A DNA stretch of 64,000 nucleotides from Fagopyrum homotropicum (lineage: Eukaryota > Streptophyta > Magnoliopsida > Caryophyllales > Polygonaceae): contig BSWB01000003.1 of assembly GCA_033239125.1 (NCBI GenBank), forward strand, positions 137,802,320-137,866,319. The letters are read 5' to 3'. Below are positions 22,906 to 35,199 of this stretch, piece by piece. A model generated the notes under the pieces. The model was not told where the DNA came from and did no database searches. It saw nothing but the letters and a program-made list of their open reading frames with translations. Position numbers and translations under genes: made by a program. Each line of letters begins with the position of its first letter. Position 1 is the stretch's first letter.

Positions 22906-25328
22906 CGAGGAATGGTTCCGAACGAATTTAGTTTATCCGTTCAGCTCATCTTTGAATTTGAAGAACATGCCATTAATGGGCCCAAGGACCCTCTGCCGGC
23001 CCACTATAGAGGAAGAGCAAGCGGCTGTCCATTTTGACTCTCCAGCCTACAAGTCTTTCTTAACCACTCCCTTAACCCTAATCCTTCCCCTTAATCATGC
23101 TTAACCTAATCTACCTACAACTCCTACGCGCCGTCACCTTCATCTTCCTCCTGTACCATCGACTGAAACGAAGGGCGCCAGCTTCGACCCCCAGCATCCC
23201 AAGCAACTACCACCGAGCCAGACGGCCGTCCCTGCGCGGAGCCTGTTTCGTCTTCACGGACCGGTGAGTATCGACTTCTCCTACTTCTTTCGAAACAAAC
23301 CGAAGTTGAAGGATTTCTGTTGCACAGCAGCGACGCACGATCCCGCTACTCAATCGACCCTGCACCACCAGCGCCGCCGTCGGGATTTCTGTTGCACCTC
23401 CTTCTCTCGCCAGCCGGAGTGTACCGTTGTTGCCGTTTTCGAGTTACAAGCGCCGAAGGTAAACGTACTTCACGTCTTCTTCGTCATTTCCTTTCACGCA
23501 GACTCGATCGAGAGATGTTCATCGACTCCCTTGTGACTAGTACTCCGCAGGTTCGAAGAGTCTCTAACCGAACGCTGCTCCGATCGAACCAGGTTCCCGC
23601 TCCCTCTCTCGGTGCGTGACGTAGCGTTGGACGGGTGAGTAACCCTCTTCAATGTACTGTTATATACGTGGTATATCAGCATATAGAAGTAGGAAAGGAA
23701 ATGTATAAGTGTATATATATATATATGTATAAGTTAGTGCAGTGTATGTAGATACTATATATATATGTTTGCGTAAAGATAGAATTACGAAATGGGATTA
23801 AAGGATGTGAGTATATGTATATATATGATTCGAGTGTATGGGTATATGTACATAGATGAAGAGATGGATGTATGAGTATGTATGTATATATAGACCTAGT
23901 ACAGTACGTAATTATATATATACATGTATCGATGGGGGTATAAAAATATAATTTTAACATAACTACCAAAGTAATATATATATATATATATAAATAAGGA
24001 TATAAAGAGGTATATGAATAAAGTGGTTAGGATAGGACTCACGGAGACGGGTGGTAGAATCGGAACCGGAAAGGATAAGGGTAATGGGATCGGATAGGGA
24101 ACTAGAGGAGAAGGTTGTGGTGGTTCCGAGGAGTAGTCGAGGGTTGCCGGTTAATGAGTTCTACTTATGAAAAACATTCTAAGCCAGGCTCGTTTAGGAT
24201 TTGATCTGAGACCTAGTGGTTAAGAGTAAGGTCGGACCGTAGCAAACCTTTGAAAGTTTAAACCTTGTTAGCTTTAGAACCTCTAGTAAGTTATCCTTAA
24301 GAAATAGATGATGAACTTAAATTCTAAAAGAGAATATTAAAACTAAATGATAGACTTCCCGAAGTTTCGGATCAAGGGCAAAATAGTCTTTTAACTTAAG
24401 AGAAAAATTTTCATAAATTCTCTTCATAAGATCGTACAAATCAGAAGTTATTAATTTCTAAGAGTATGGGATGAAATGTTGATACACATGCCTTGTTTAA
24501 CAGGCGTTTGAGTTGCCACGGGTACGGACCGAGTTGAGATTTGTAAGAGTGGTCTTTGATTCAGGTAAGTCCTTGCGACTTACTTAGTTGGTTTCTGGAT
24601 GTTAGTTGGATGATGATAGTGGTGTGTGTTGTGTGTTTATAATAACAACTTGTTAGGACGACCGTTGTTATTATGTGTTAAGGCCCAAGTGTATGTATAA
24701 CGGGCCGTGACATCACTGCCCAGCTCTGCCAGGAGACTGGGAGGTTCTCTATACCCAGACCATACAGGTACACGGTGAGATGCATCGGATCCACTCCTGA
24801 TGGGTACACGGGGGCGGAGGCGAGGTTTGGGAATCCCTCGTGTCACAAAATAAGTATCATTAGAGTGAATGACTTAAATGAAGATAATAAATGGATTGTT
24901 TGAAAGCATGATGAGTGTTTATTGTTTTATGTGTGTGTGTGCTATTATTATTCTCCTAATGTTTAGATAACTAGCTAATGGTTGTTTTGTTGTGTTTTTA
25001 GATTTACCGCAGGTTAGAACAGCAGTTGAGTGATCCGGAAGTAGTGGTCAGCCGGGTCTCCGTACTCCTTAGAGTGGGGGTTTGGGTTGTTGCTTTGTTA
25101 TCCTTTCCTCTTGTTAAGACAATTAGTCTTTCCGCTGTTTAAGTACTATAGGCTGTTAGACTTTCTTGCATTCATCTTTTTTTTAAAATACATTTTTATG
25201 AAATTTCGGTTTTTCTTATTTGTGTCTTGTTGCAAGATCCTAGTAATATTGTTGTCAAACTGAGGTCGGGACCCATTGTGAGGTCCTAACCAGTAATGCC
25301 CCGAGTTCTGAGAATTTGGGGTGTTACA
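22710..25328 (+). repeat. Family A LTR 2 (hybrid of 3' and 5' types)
   Basis: This LTR is 2619 bp. Its first part carries 3'-type alleles: C at 22775, T at 22784 and T at 23058. Its later part carries 5'-type alleles: A at 23109, G at 23806, C at 24505 and short TA runs. The switch lies between 23058 and 23109. It serves as both the 3' LTR of interior 1 and the 5' LTR of interior 2. Confidence 0.9.
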
Positions 25329-25331
25329 ACA

Positions 25332-25345
25332 TGGTATCAGAGCCA
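25332..25345 (+). other. Primer-binding site, initiator-Met tRNA (A, copy 2)
   Basis: TGGTATCAGAGCCA three bases after LTR 2. Confidence 0.9.
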
Positions 25346-28300
25346 GGTTGGCAACAATGGCACTTGAAATCTTCTGAAAGACCGAATAAGTTGTAAGCAG
25401 AACCCAAAAGGGGTCTGAGTTTTAAAAAAAAGAACTTTTGGTTTTCAAATGCATACATAGTCTGGTTGGGCATAGAAAAGTACGGCTGACCACCACTACT
25501 ACCGCGAATCTCAGTATGCTTAGTAGAGACTTTAGGTTTTACTTTAGTTAGACTTATAAGCTTGATTATAAAGATGTGCGATATAGATAAGTATATGCAG
25601 AAAATTAGTAGAAATTTATAGTTATATTATGCCTTTAATGGAGATAACAGAATGAAATCCTCATTCAGTCGACACACCTAAGTATGCTAAGCTTATGAGC
25701 ATTAAGTTAGGCGAACATCCGATCAATCCATTGAACTCGTTGAGGAACACGGAGACGGAAGAATGAAGACTACAAGATAATACCCACGAGAATGGCAAGC
25801 GGAACCTGAGTCAACTCAACGGGATCAAATGAAGGATATACAAGAGAGTAGTTCCAGAGAAGCAAGGGATGATCGCCAACGAGGGAATTTGAGAACGACA
25901 ACTTAGAGGCTCTTCCAAGTTGTGTAAAGTGACTTCATAAACAAAGAGGATGACGTCGAAAATTGCCATAGACATGAAAGTTAAAAGGGAGATATAGTAG
26001 CGATCAAGAAAAGAGACATAAAATTTAAAGCTCACTGAGAGGCTAAGAAGTGAAAGTTGATGTCAAAAGCAAGGCGGAATATGATCTCTCTCAACAATCT
26101 ACTTGAGACCACAATCCAGATTGATAACCGAGATAGTCAAAGTATGGAAGTCAACACGAGATACATTATCCATCCAAATAGGAAGAACTAAAGAGCTGCA
26201 ACTTGGAAGCTTACGCGTTGCCAGAAAGAGAAAGGTAGATCTCACCAACATGGAAGTGGAATGATCTCGTAAAATACACGAGAATTTTGACCTAGACCGT
26301 GATACAACAATAATCAGCTTTTGTAAAGGCAGCATTACAAGCAACACCCAAGGAAGAAGAGTGTAGGAGAATGGTCTTGGCGAACACGAGGTTCTCTAAT
26401 AACTTCTCATTCATGAAGAGATTTAAGTTAATAACACTAGCGGGTCATAAAAGAGAACCGCAAGTGGACGATAAACTCGGGTAAAAAGAATCATGGAGAA
26501 ATACCTACAATTTATCATGGAAGAATCGATAAGTCCGTTGACGGAAGACGAAGATACAGCTAGACTCGTATGAGTATAGTACTCTTATAGGAGTGTAGTT
26601 TGTAGAAGGAGCTAACGGAGTATAAATGGAAGAGATATATTTTCCCCTAGTATATCACACCTCAAAAGAGATAGAAAAAAAAAGTAAGTCTATGATCTTA
26701 TAGAAGGTCAACTACAGACTAATTGGTAACAATAGAGAATTTACACGTGCTGGCTAACTAGTGATGGTTGGTTGACAGATAAGAAGCATAACCACAAGGT
26801 TATAAAGGAAGTTTACCGACATCTGGTGAATATCTTCCAGAGATCAACGACGACAATGGTGAAATTAAATCAATACAAGGACTAGTAGCCTTGATGGTAA
26901 CATTGAACGAGTCCAATATGATAACTCTAATAAAGAAATTAAAGAGAAGCTTTGGACGGTCGGTAATGACCATTGATGATAGTAATGGTGTAAAGGAAAT
27001 TGTGTGAGTAGTTACTTACTACTGACTAAGGAAATATACATATCAAAGTTAGTATGAAGGAATCCATGTAAAATTTAGAAGAGTAAGAAGAGACAGATGA
27101 TTTTGAACATGTTCTATGTCTTAGCATTTCACACAAGTAAGACTGATGATGTTCCTCCGAGAAAATGTGGGGTCAAACTGTCGAGAATGACAGGGGACAC
27201 CTTTGTGATCTAAAGAAGTAATACAGAATAATGGGAATTACAGAGGAGGCACAAACATAGAGAGTATGATTTAAAGTCTTAGTGAAACGTGTGGTCGAGT
27301 TGTGAGGTGATTTCAGATGGAATCTACATGCTGGCTAGAATAGACATGAGAAGGAATATAGTTGAATGACTAAAAGTTGTTATATGGATCCGGTATTACC
27401 CCAATAAGAGGATTTCTGAAAGATGTATATATAAAGGTTTAATGAGAAATGGGGTATCCCATGAAAATTCAAGCTCGAATGATGACATAATAGTTGATAC
27501 AAATAATAAGACCAACCAACGTGATCCGTAGGACGTATACGAGAAATCTCAAAGGGATTTAACTATCCTCCTGGGGGTAAAGATTTATAAAAGATAAAGC
27601 GACACGAGCATAAGGACAACATAATAAATGCGAGTCAGGAACTTTGATTTTTGATAAAATCATATACAACTGAGGTTTCTTATGAAAATGGTACCGATAG
27701 GTGTTTAATAAAAGTCATACACATCGGACCGATAACGCTTGGATGGATAAAGTGTAAACCAAAAGAATAACTTAACTAGTAAGAAGGAAAGTCATGTATC
27801 AAAAGGCGGGTCTTGCTAAATTGGGATGAAGTGTTGAGATGATGATGCCTTTGTAGAATATATGCAAGAGTACAACGTAACTAAGTTCCAAAATGGAATG
27901 AACAGTAATGATCAACTGAAAGTTGAGACCGATTCAGGGGAGGAAATTGTTATAAGACGAGTCACCTAGTAGAAGAGTTCCCAAGACAAGCGTGAGAGAC
28001 CGAAAGAGATAAAATGTCGATCCGGATATGAGGGTCTAAGGTGCATGGAATGGGATACCTACAATGGAGTGTAGAAGCAAAATGTAGACTCTACAAGTGT
28101 GGAGAGGTTTTGACCTCCTCAAGGATATAGGAATTTGAAAGAAATTACAATGCCGGTACCAAAGAGTTGAAACCCTGTAGCGGAAACAACGGATTTACAT
28201 GAAGCAATATTGCCGGTAACACCAGCGAAGGAATGTATATATGAGAACGGCCTTGGTGGACTCGAAAGTCCAAGGTGACCCCAATCATCACGAGACCTAA

Positions 28301-29323
28301 GTCATCAACACCGACGGTCCATGCAAAGGGAACTGCAAGGGGATGATAACTAAAGTCATCCGAACTACAAAGACACTTACCAACTATCGTTGAATACTTG
28401 GAATGACTATTTAGGTCAAGATGAATGACCCAGTTGGGCTCGAGAAGTAGAGTTAGTCTAAGGAAACAAAAGTGTGGAAGATAAAACGAATTAGCAAAGT
28501 ATGAAAGGATTAATCGAGCAGATGATTCTCACCAAGAATTTAACGCCAGTATAGGTATGAGAAGAGTAAGTCCGGGATATTGAGATAAGTGAATTATAGA
28601 CTGACCGACGTCAGCTAAGGACGTGTAAGTGTTGGTTTTGACGAGTAGGTACTATTAAAAAGAGACATTGATGACTGCGGATTTTAGAGATAACCTTACC
28701 GATGCCTTGGAAGATTTACCAAGTAGGCAACGACAACTTTCTGGGGTGATCTAAGGATATGGAGAGAATCGGGTTAGAAGTTGCTTGTTGGTTGATTAAG
28801 AACAGACTACGGTTGAGTAAGAGGGTAAAGGTCTGTTTGAAGAGGATCTTGCTAGTATTAGAAGCAAAGTATAGGCGGGAGTTGGGTAAATCATGTTGAC
28901 CCTTAGAAAGACGCCATTGTGACTAATGGGTGTTACACCAGAAGCGTGGTAGACCCACGGATGAAGAAAATCAATGTTAGGTTAACTATGATTTCAAGTT
29001 AAGGAATTAGAGATCTATATGAAAAGGTCCACTTGGGAGTGTGATATGTTTTGAGTTATATAAATTTAGAAGCTTGACAAAAAGTAGGTGAAAATCCACT
29101 AATTAAGGAACGACCCGATTAGGTCACATTGAGGAAACCGGGCCAAGCAGTTTGTATTACAAAGAGCATTAGGCACTTACTAAAGTGCCGACAGAAGTTT
29201 AAGATCATTATTTCAGAATCGATAGTCGGTAACTTTCGAAAGGAAAAAGCAAGTGGGCCAATGGGAGGAAAAGTTTGGTTGAGTCATCAAGAGAGCTGAA
29301 AATAAGTTTAGAAAACCAACCCG

Positions 29324-29587
29324 TTGAGAGAGTATCTACCAAATCCGAGACACATCCGTAGTCATGAGGATCTGATAGTTGAGCCCGACCATACTTTTGT
29401 AGAATACCCAGTAGCTGTCTTGGAGCACAGGACTAGACGTCTGCGGTCCAAGGAGATACCTATGTTGAGGATCCAGTGGTCTAGACGAGGAGCTGATGAG
29501 GCCACTTGGGAGACCGAGGAGAGTATTAGACGTAATTATCCCGAGTTCTTTGCGGGGTTTGATGTCACTTCTGTATCGACGAGTTAG
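29324..29587 (+). pseudogene. Integrase tail and chromodomain remnant (A, copy 2)
   Basis: It encodes the same 87-codon sequence as at 22239-22502, again opening at TTG. Confidence 0.8.
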
Positions 29588-29781
29588 TACTCGGACGTTG
29601 TGTTGTTTGACCATTCATGTTTTATATTGGATTGAGTAATTATATTTTAATGTGATACGTGTCTGAGTATGATGATTGAATAGTTGCGTGATAGAAAACA
29701 GAAATTTTAAGAAATTAAGATTTACAAAGAAAGTCGAATGATTAGTTACATTATTCTAAGTTTCGGGACGAAACTTATTTT

Positions 29782-29788
29782 AAGGGGG
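29782..29788 (+). other. Polypurine tract (A, copy 2)
   Basis: AAGGGGG six bases before LTR 3, with the AGTTTCG/CGAAACT hairpin just upstream. Confidence 0.8.
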
Positions 29789-29794
29789 CACTGA

Positions 29795-31059
29795 TGTAAT
29801 AACCGAAAATTTTAAAATTTCGTTTATTACCGGATCAAACCGGATTCCGATCCGCAAACCATAATTCCTTTAAATAAAATTAAACAATATTAAATTCGAT
29901 CACTTTATGTAACCTTGATTCACATAAAATGACAAATTAGGTAACCCGTAAATAATTCCGTTCTTTTTAAAAAAAAAAAAAAAAAAAAACGAGGAATGGT
30001 TCCGAACGAATTTAGTTTATCCGTTCAGCTCATCTTTGAATTTGAAGAACATGCCATTAATGGGCCCAAGGACCCTCTGCCGGCCCACTATAGAGGAAGA
30101 GCAAGCGGCTGTCCATTTTGACTCTCCAGCCTACAAGTCTTTCTTAACCACTCCCTTAACCCTAATCCTTCCCCTTAATCATGCTTAACCTATTCTACCT
30201 ACAACTCCTACGCGCCGTCACCTTCATCTTCCTCCTGTACCATCGACTGAAACGAAGGGCGCCAGCTTCGACCCCCAGCATCCCAAGCAACTACCACCGA
30301 GCCAGACGGCCGTCCCTGCGCGGAGCCTGTTTCGTCTTCACGGACCGGTGAGTATCGACTTCTCCTACTTCTTTCGAAACAAACCGAAGTTGAAGGATTT
30401 CTGTTGCACAGCAGCGACGCACGATCCCGCTACTCAATCGACCCTGCACCACCAGCGCCGCCGTCGGGATTTCTGTTGCACCTCCTTCTCTCGCCAGCCG
30501 GAGTGTACCGTTGTTGCCGTTTTCGAGTTACAAGCGCCGAAGGTAAACGTACTTCACGTCTTCTTCGTCATTTCCTTTCACGCAGACTCGATCGAGAGAT
30601 GTTCATCGACTCCCTTGTGACTAGTACTCCGCAGGTTCGAAGAGTCTCTAACCGAACGCTGCTCCGATCGAACCAGGTTCCCGCTCCCTCTCTCGGTGCG
30701 TGACGTAGCGTTGGACGGGTGAGTAACCCTCTTCAATGTACTGTTATATACGTGGTATATCAGCATATAGAAGTAGGAAAGGAAATGTATAAGTGTATAT
30801 ATATATATATATATGTATAAGTTAGTGCAGTGTATGTAGATACTATATATATATGTTTGCGTAAAGATAGAATTACGAAATGGGATTAAAGGATATGAGT
30901 ATATGTATATATATGATTCGAGTGTATGGGTATATGTACATAGATGAAGAGATGGATGTATGAGTATGTATGTATATATAGACCTAGTACAGTACGTAAT
31001 TATATATATACATGTATCGATGGGGGTATAAAAATATAATTTTAACATAACTACCAAAG

Positions 31060-31119
<60 letters not shown>

Positions 31120-32450
31120 GGATATAAAGAGGTATATGAATAAAGTGGTTAGGATAGGACTCACGGAGACGGGTGGTAGAATCGGAACCGGAAAGGATAA
31201 GGGTAATGGGATCGGATAGGGAACTAGAGGAGAAGGTTGTGGTGGTTCCGAGGAGTAGTCGAGGGTTGCCGGTTAATGAGTTCTACTTATGAAAAACATT
31301 CTAAGCCAGGCTCGTTTAGGATTTGATCTGAGACCTAGTGGTTAAGAGTAAGGTCGGACCGTAGCAAACCTTTGAAAGTTTAAACCTTGTTAGCTTTAGA
31401 ACCTCTAGTAAGTTATCCTTAAGAAATAGATGATGAACTTAAATTCTAAAAGAGAATATTAAAACTAAATGATAGACTTCCCGAAGTTTCGGATCAAGGG
31501 CAAAATAGTCTTTTAACTTAAGAGAAAAATTTTCATAAATTCTCTTCATAAGATCGTACAAATCAGAAGTTATTAATTTCTAAGAGTATGGGATGAAATG
31601 TTGATACACATGCCTTGTTTAACAGGTGTTTGAGTTGCCACGGGTACGGACCGAGTTGAGATTTGTAAGAGTGGTCTTTGATTCAGGTAAGTCCTTGCGA
31701 CTTACTTAGTTGGTTTCTGGATGTTAGTTGGATGATGATAGTGGTGTGTGTTGTGTGTTTATAATAACAACTTGTTAGGACGACCGTTGTTATTATGTGT
31801 TAAGGCCCAAGTGTATGTATAACGGGCCGTGACATCACTGCCCAGCTCTGCCAGGAGACTGGGAGGTTCTCTATACCCAGACCATACAGGTACACGGTGA
31901 GATGCATCGGATCCACTCCTGATGGGTACACGGGGGCGGAGGCGAGGTTTGGGAATCCCTCGTGTCACAAAATAAGTATCATTAGAGTGAATGACTTAAA
32001 TGAAGATAATAAATGGATTGTTTGAAAGCATGATGAGTGTTTATTGTTTTATGTGTGTGTGTGCTATTATTATTCTCCTAATGTTTAGATAACTAGCTAA
32101 TGGTTGTTTTGTTGTGTTTTTAGATTTACCGCAGGTTAGAACAGCAGTTGAGTGATCCGGAAGTAGTGGTCAGCCGGGTCTCCGTACTCCTTAGAGTGGG
32201 GGTTTGGGTTGTTGCTTTGTTATCCTTTCCTCTTGTTAAGACAATTAGTCTTTCCGCTGTTTAAGTACTATAGGCTGTTAGACTTTCTTGCATTCATCTT
32301 TTTTTTAAAATACATTTTTATGAAATTTCGGTTTTTCTTATTTGTGTCTTGTTGCAAGATCCTAGTAATATTGTTGTCAAACTGAGGTCGGGACCCATTG
32401 TGAGGTCCTAACCAGTAATGCCCCGAGTTCTGAGAATTTGGGGTGTTACA
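29795..32450 (+). repeat. Family A LTR 3 (3' type)
   Basis: This LTR is 2656 bp. It has the 3'-type alleles shared with LTRs 5 and 7 (ACCATAATTCCTT, TCTTTCTT, CCTATTCT) and, with LTR 5, GGATATGAG and GGTGTTTG plus a long TA run. It is followed by the ATAAA duplication. Confidence 0.95.
31062..31114. repeat. Expanded (TA)n microsatellite in LTR 3
   Basis: About 53 bases of alternating TA, compared with about 16-22 in the 5'-type LTRs at the same position. It accounts for most of the greater length of LTR 3. Confidence 0.95.
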
Positions 32451-32455
32451 ATAAA
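32451..32455 (+). repeat. Target-site duplication ATAAA, right copy (first A insertion)
   Basis: This matches 15618-15622 and marks the return to the B LTR. Confidence 0.9.
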
Positions 32456-34075
32456 TAGCGGAAAATCCTTTATTAATTCATTTCCTTTCACGTTTTCTCG
32501 TAAAAGCTCTGATTTCTCTCAACCTTCAAACTCAGATCTACTCTCCGTTTCTAATCCGATTTCAATTCCGTTTGAGTTTCTGGATTCCTCTCTTCATTCT
32601 CTTCATAACGGTACCGAGTTTCTGCATTTCCGAGTATATGGAGGGCTGGTCGAGCATATATGTCACCAGGACGGTTCCGTCGTTCAGATTCCGATGAATT
32701 TGATGCTGTCCATGCGTAGCCTGCGTCGTTGTGATTCCGAATCTTCTTTTTGATCGTCAATCGGGTTAGTAACGAATAAGTTATGAATTTATTCGTTTTC
32801 CGTACTGCGATTTGGCCTAAATTGACTTTAGGCTTGTCAAATAGGACAATTAGAAATTCCATTATGGTCGTTATATTATTCTAGTGATTATGGGTTCTTG
32901 TTTGATGAAATCTGATGACAGGTGGGTTTAGAAATTGCCTGCGGGCAAAACGTTATTCTGGCGAAATCTAATTAATTAATTAAAGGTTAATTAATTAAAT
33001 TGGGATTAGAATTGAGATTGAGGAATGTTGATTAGATACTACCTTGAGATTTGAGGAATTGTGAGCTATGTTGAGATATTGAGGTTTAGTTGGTCGTGAG
33101 GCTCATAGATTGAGTATGATCCTTATGGATCCCTTTGGGTGTAGGTGTGACCCCTTTGATGAATAGAGGTTGATATATCTCTTTATGCCTTTTTATAGGC
33201 CGTGTTGTCCCTCAAGTGTAGAGGTGATCGTGGTTGATTTTGTACGAGGTTGAGGTAAGTCCGTAGGACTTACTTAGCTACCATCCCTATATTGGGTGTT
33301 GCATGAGTGGTGTGTGCTTTATATGTTTGCTATGATATCATGAGTTGTCGTTTTTATCGACCTATGTTCTATTGACTGCCCCACTGCGTGGCTGTGATAA
33401 CCTTTCCCTTTCATCCCGCCGTGGAGTCTGGGAGGTTCTCTGATGTCGGGCCAGAGTGGTTTACAGGAAGGGCGCAATCCACTCCCATAGGGTACACGGA
33501 TTGTGTGACCGATACTCGTACAGCTGGACATTGTACTCAGAGGCGGGGATGTATCGGTCCTCGTGTCACATACTTTCATCTATCTATATATATACGATTT
33601 TTGAGTGAATGGTTATTATATAAAGATAATAAATGGGTAAATGTGTGATAGCATGCTGATGTGTTTATCTTTCATGATTGTGCTTGTGCTTATGCATTAC
33701 CTCATATATGTATGGTTAGCTAACGGTTTCATACCGTGTTATAGATGTTTACAGGTTAGGCGCTACTGGGTGATTTGGCAGGGTGACAGGCCGAGGACTC
33801 TCGTACATTAGGTGGTTGGTTTGGGGTTGTTGTGTTTCCCCTCCTGCGTGAGGATGATCTTTTGTACCTCCTATGTGAGGATGTCGTTTTATGTACTCGG
33901 CTATGTTGTTGTTTACTTTGGGTCGTACAGTTTATATTGTGTTATGCATTTGTTTTATATCTGTCAGTGCCATGTTGTAAGGTCCAGTGAACTTGTTGTC
34001 AAGCTAGGATCAGGATCCATTGTGAGATCCTAGCCCAATGTGACATCCCGAGTCCCGCGGATTCGGGGTGTTACA
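32456..34075 (+). mobile_element. LTR of Tekay element B, copy 1, right part
   Basis: It continues the interrupted LTR and ends CGGGGTGTTACA. Together with 15121-15622 it makes a Tekay LTR of about 2.13 kb. The right two-thirds share blocks with family A (GGGAGGTTCTCT, CCTCGTGTCAC). It differs from copy 2 at only a few bases, for example GGGATT/GAGATT near 33002 and GATCAGG/GGTCAGG near 34008. Confidence 0.9.
33255..33273 (+). promoter_or_regulatory. Conserved LTR hairpin GTAAGTCC-GTA-GGACTTAC (family B)
   Basis: An 8-bp perfect stem with a 3-base loop, preceded by GAG to give a splice-donor consensus. The second copy is at 49826-49844. Confidence 0.55.
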
Positions 34076-34079
34076 GAGT

Positions 34080-34092
34080 TGGTATCAGAGCC
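34080..34092 (+). other. Primer-binding site, initiator-Met tRNA (B, copy 1)
   Basis: TGGTATCAGAGCC four bases after the LTR; the next base is C where family A has A. Confidence 0.85.
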
Positions 34093-34739
34093 CAGGTTGA
34101 CAACAATGGCACTTGCTACCTGCAATGAGGTTTGATAGGTAAAATAAACAGAGCCCACATGGGATCTGGCGTTTTCAAAGGTTTTGGTTTTAAGTGTGGT
34201 TTTGGGATAGAATGTACGAGAAGTCGTCACCTCTGCCATGGATCTCTGCAGCGTAGATATGTATTTATCTGTGTGTACTATGGATTATGTGGATTTATTA
34301 TATACATATCGATACCTATGGCATATATATAGCCTTATAAGATTAGGTGCGTATATCCTACAGATGACTCCGACTAGAGTAGTATCTGTAGTGGGATGAT
34401 TTAGGGTACACCCCCCCTCTTCCTCCAGTGGTGATAAGTTAGGGACCAGTTTCCGCTGTTGTTTTGCCTATGGTAGAGAACGAGTTTGAAGAGGCTGATC
34501 GTGTCTCCATGAGTAGATCCGAGTTTCAAGAATATATGTAACAAGTATATGAAGCGGTGATAGCGGGTAGATCGACACCAGATTTACCAACAATTGTGAG
34601 ATCAACTAAACCTTCTGGATCCGGAAAGAAGCAATGGACTGAATCAGTTACTGGAGAAGCAAAGATGATGAATGGGGAACCAAGTCCGATATCAAGACAA
34701 TCTAGTGATCCTTTAGCCATGAAGATGACTGGCAAGGAA

Positions 34740-35090
34740 CTACAGTGTTTTAATTGCGTGGAAGTTGGGACACTGGCGAGCTGTGTGCCCAAAGGCTCCC
34801 ATCATATGCTTTACGTGTGGTAAAGCAGGGCATAGAGCGAAGTTTTGTCGACAGGGCAAGGCATTGCCTTTACAGGTTCCCTTCAAGAGTGAGATCATTC
34901 CAGGTGGACGACGAAGGTCGAGTTACCCTTCAGTTGCACAGGTTGTAAGGATGGGATGATATGTTTCAGTTGTGGCTATCCAGATCATTTGCGTTCTGTG
35001 TGCCCTTTGACACTGATAGCTTGTTTCACTTGTGGTGAGCTAGGCCATTTGGCCCTTTCTGTCAGCACGGTGGTGTTTCTTCCCAGCAAG
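34740..35090 (+). pseudogene. Gag nucleocapsid with four zinc knuckles, frameshifted (B, copy 1)
   Basis: Four CX2CX4HX4C knuckles of the RNA-binding part of Gag can be read. Knuckle 1 (34746-34788) begins CFNC and ends GHWRAVC but has one extra base between its second Cys and His. Knuckle 2 (34807-34848) is intact, CFTCGKAGHRAKFC. Knuckle 3 (34962-35003) is intact, CFSCGYPDHLRSVC, but in another frame. Knuckle 4 (35022-35062), CFTCGELGHLAL then Cys, lacks one base before its last Cys. No single open frame joins them, so this is a relic. The capsid domain upstream is not clearly recognisable. Confidence 0.8.
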
Positions 35091-35199
35091 ACCTTCCTCT
35101 TTCCGGTGCAGAAAGAGTGGAAGTGGAGGCTATAGTAATGACCTCAGTGATACCTGAGGAGCATGGATCTGACATTGAGTGATGATATGTAGTAGAGCT

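Larger units (their letters stand above)
25329..29794 (+). mobile_element. Family A interior, copy 2
   Basis: This is the same 4466-bp interior, nearly identical to copy 1. One private change is CTGAAAG for CTGGAAG near 27917. The primer site, hairpin, purine tract and chromodomain remnant are all present. Confidence 0.85.
15623..32450 (+). mobile_element. Family A array: LTR-interior-LTR-interior-LTR, nested in B LTR 1
   Basis: Three LTRs (15623-18243, 22710-25328, 29795-32450) alternate with two 4466-bp interiors (18244-22709, 25329-29794). The unit is inserted once, as shown by the single ATAAA duplication at its outer ends; no duplication flanks the middle LTR. The middle LTR is a hybrid of the 3' and 5' LTR types. 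Family A is Tekay/Del-related by its LTR ends, initiator-Met primer site and chromodomain remnant, but lacks gag, protease, RT and a complete integrase, so it is a non-autonomous element of the large (LARD-like) kind. Confidence 0.9.

Noticed and set aside
30578..31057. 159-codon minus-strand ORF in LTR 3
   Set aside because: It is antisense, built largely from TA-rich repeats giving Tyr/Ile runs, and in the other LTR copies the frame is interrupted by small TA-length changes.
32418..32862. Overlapping ORFs of 111 (plus) and 103 (minus) codons spanning the A/B LTR junction
   Set aside because: They cross a transposon junction and occur again at 48989-49433 only because the junction was duplicated.
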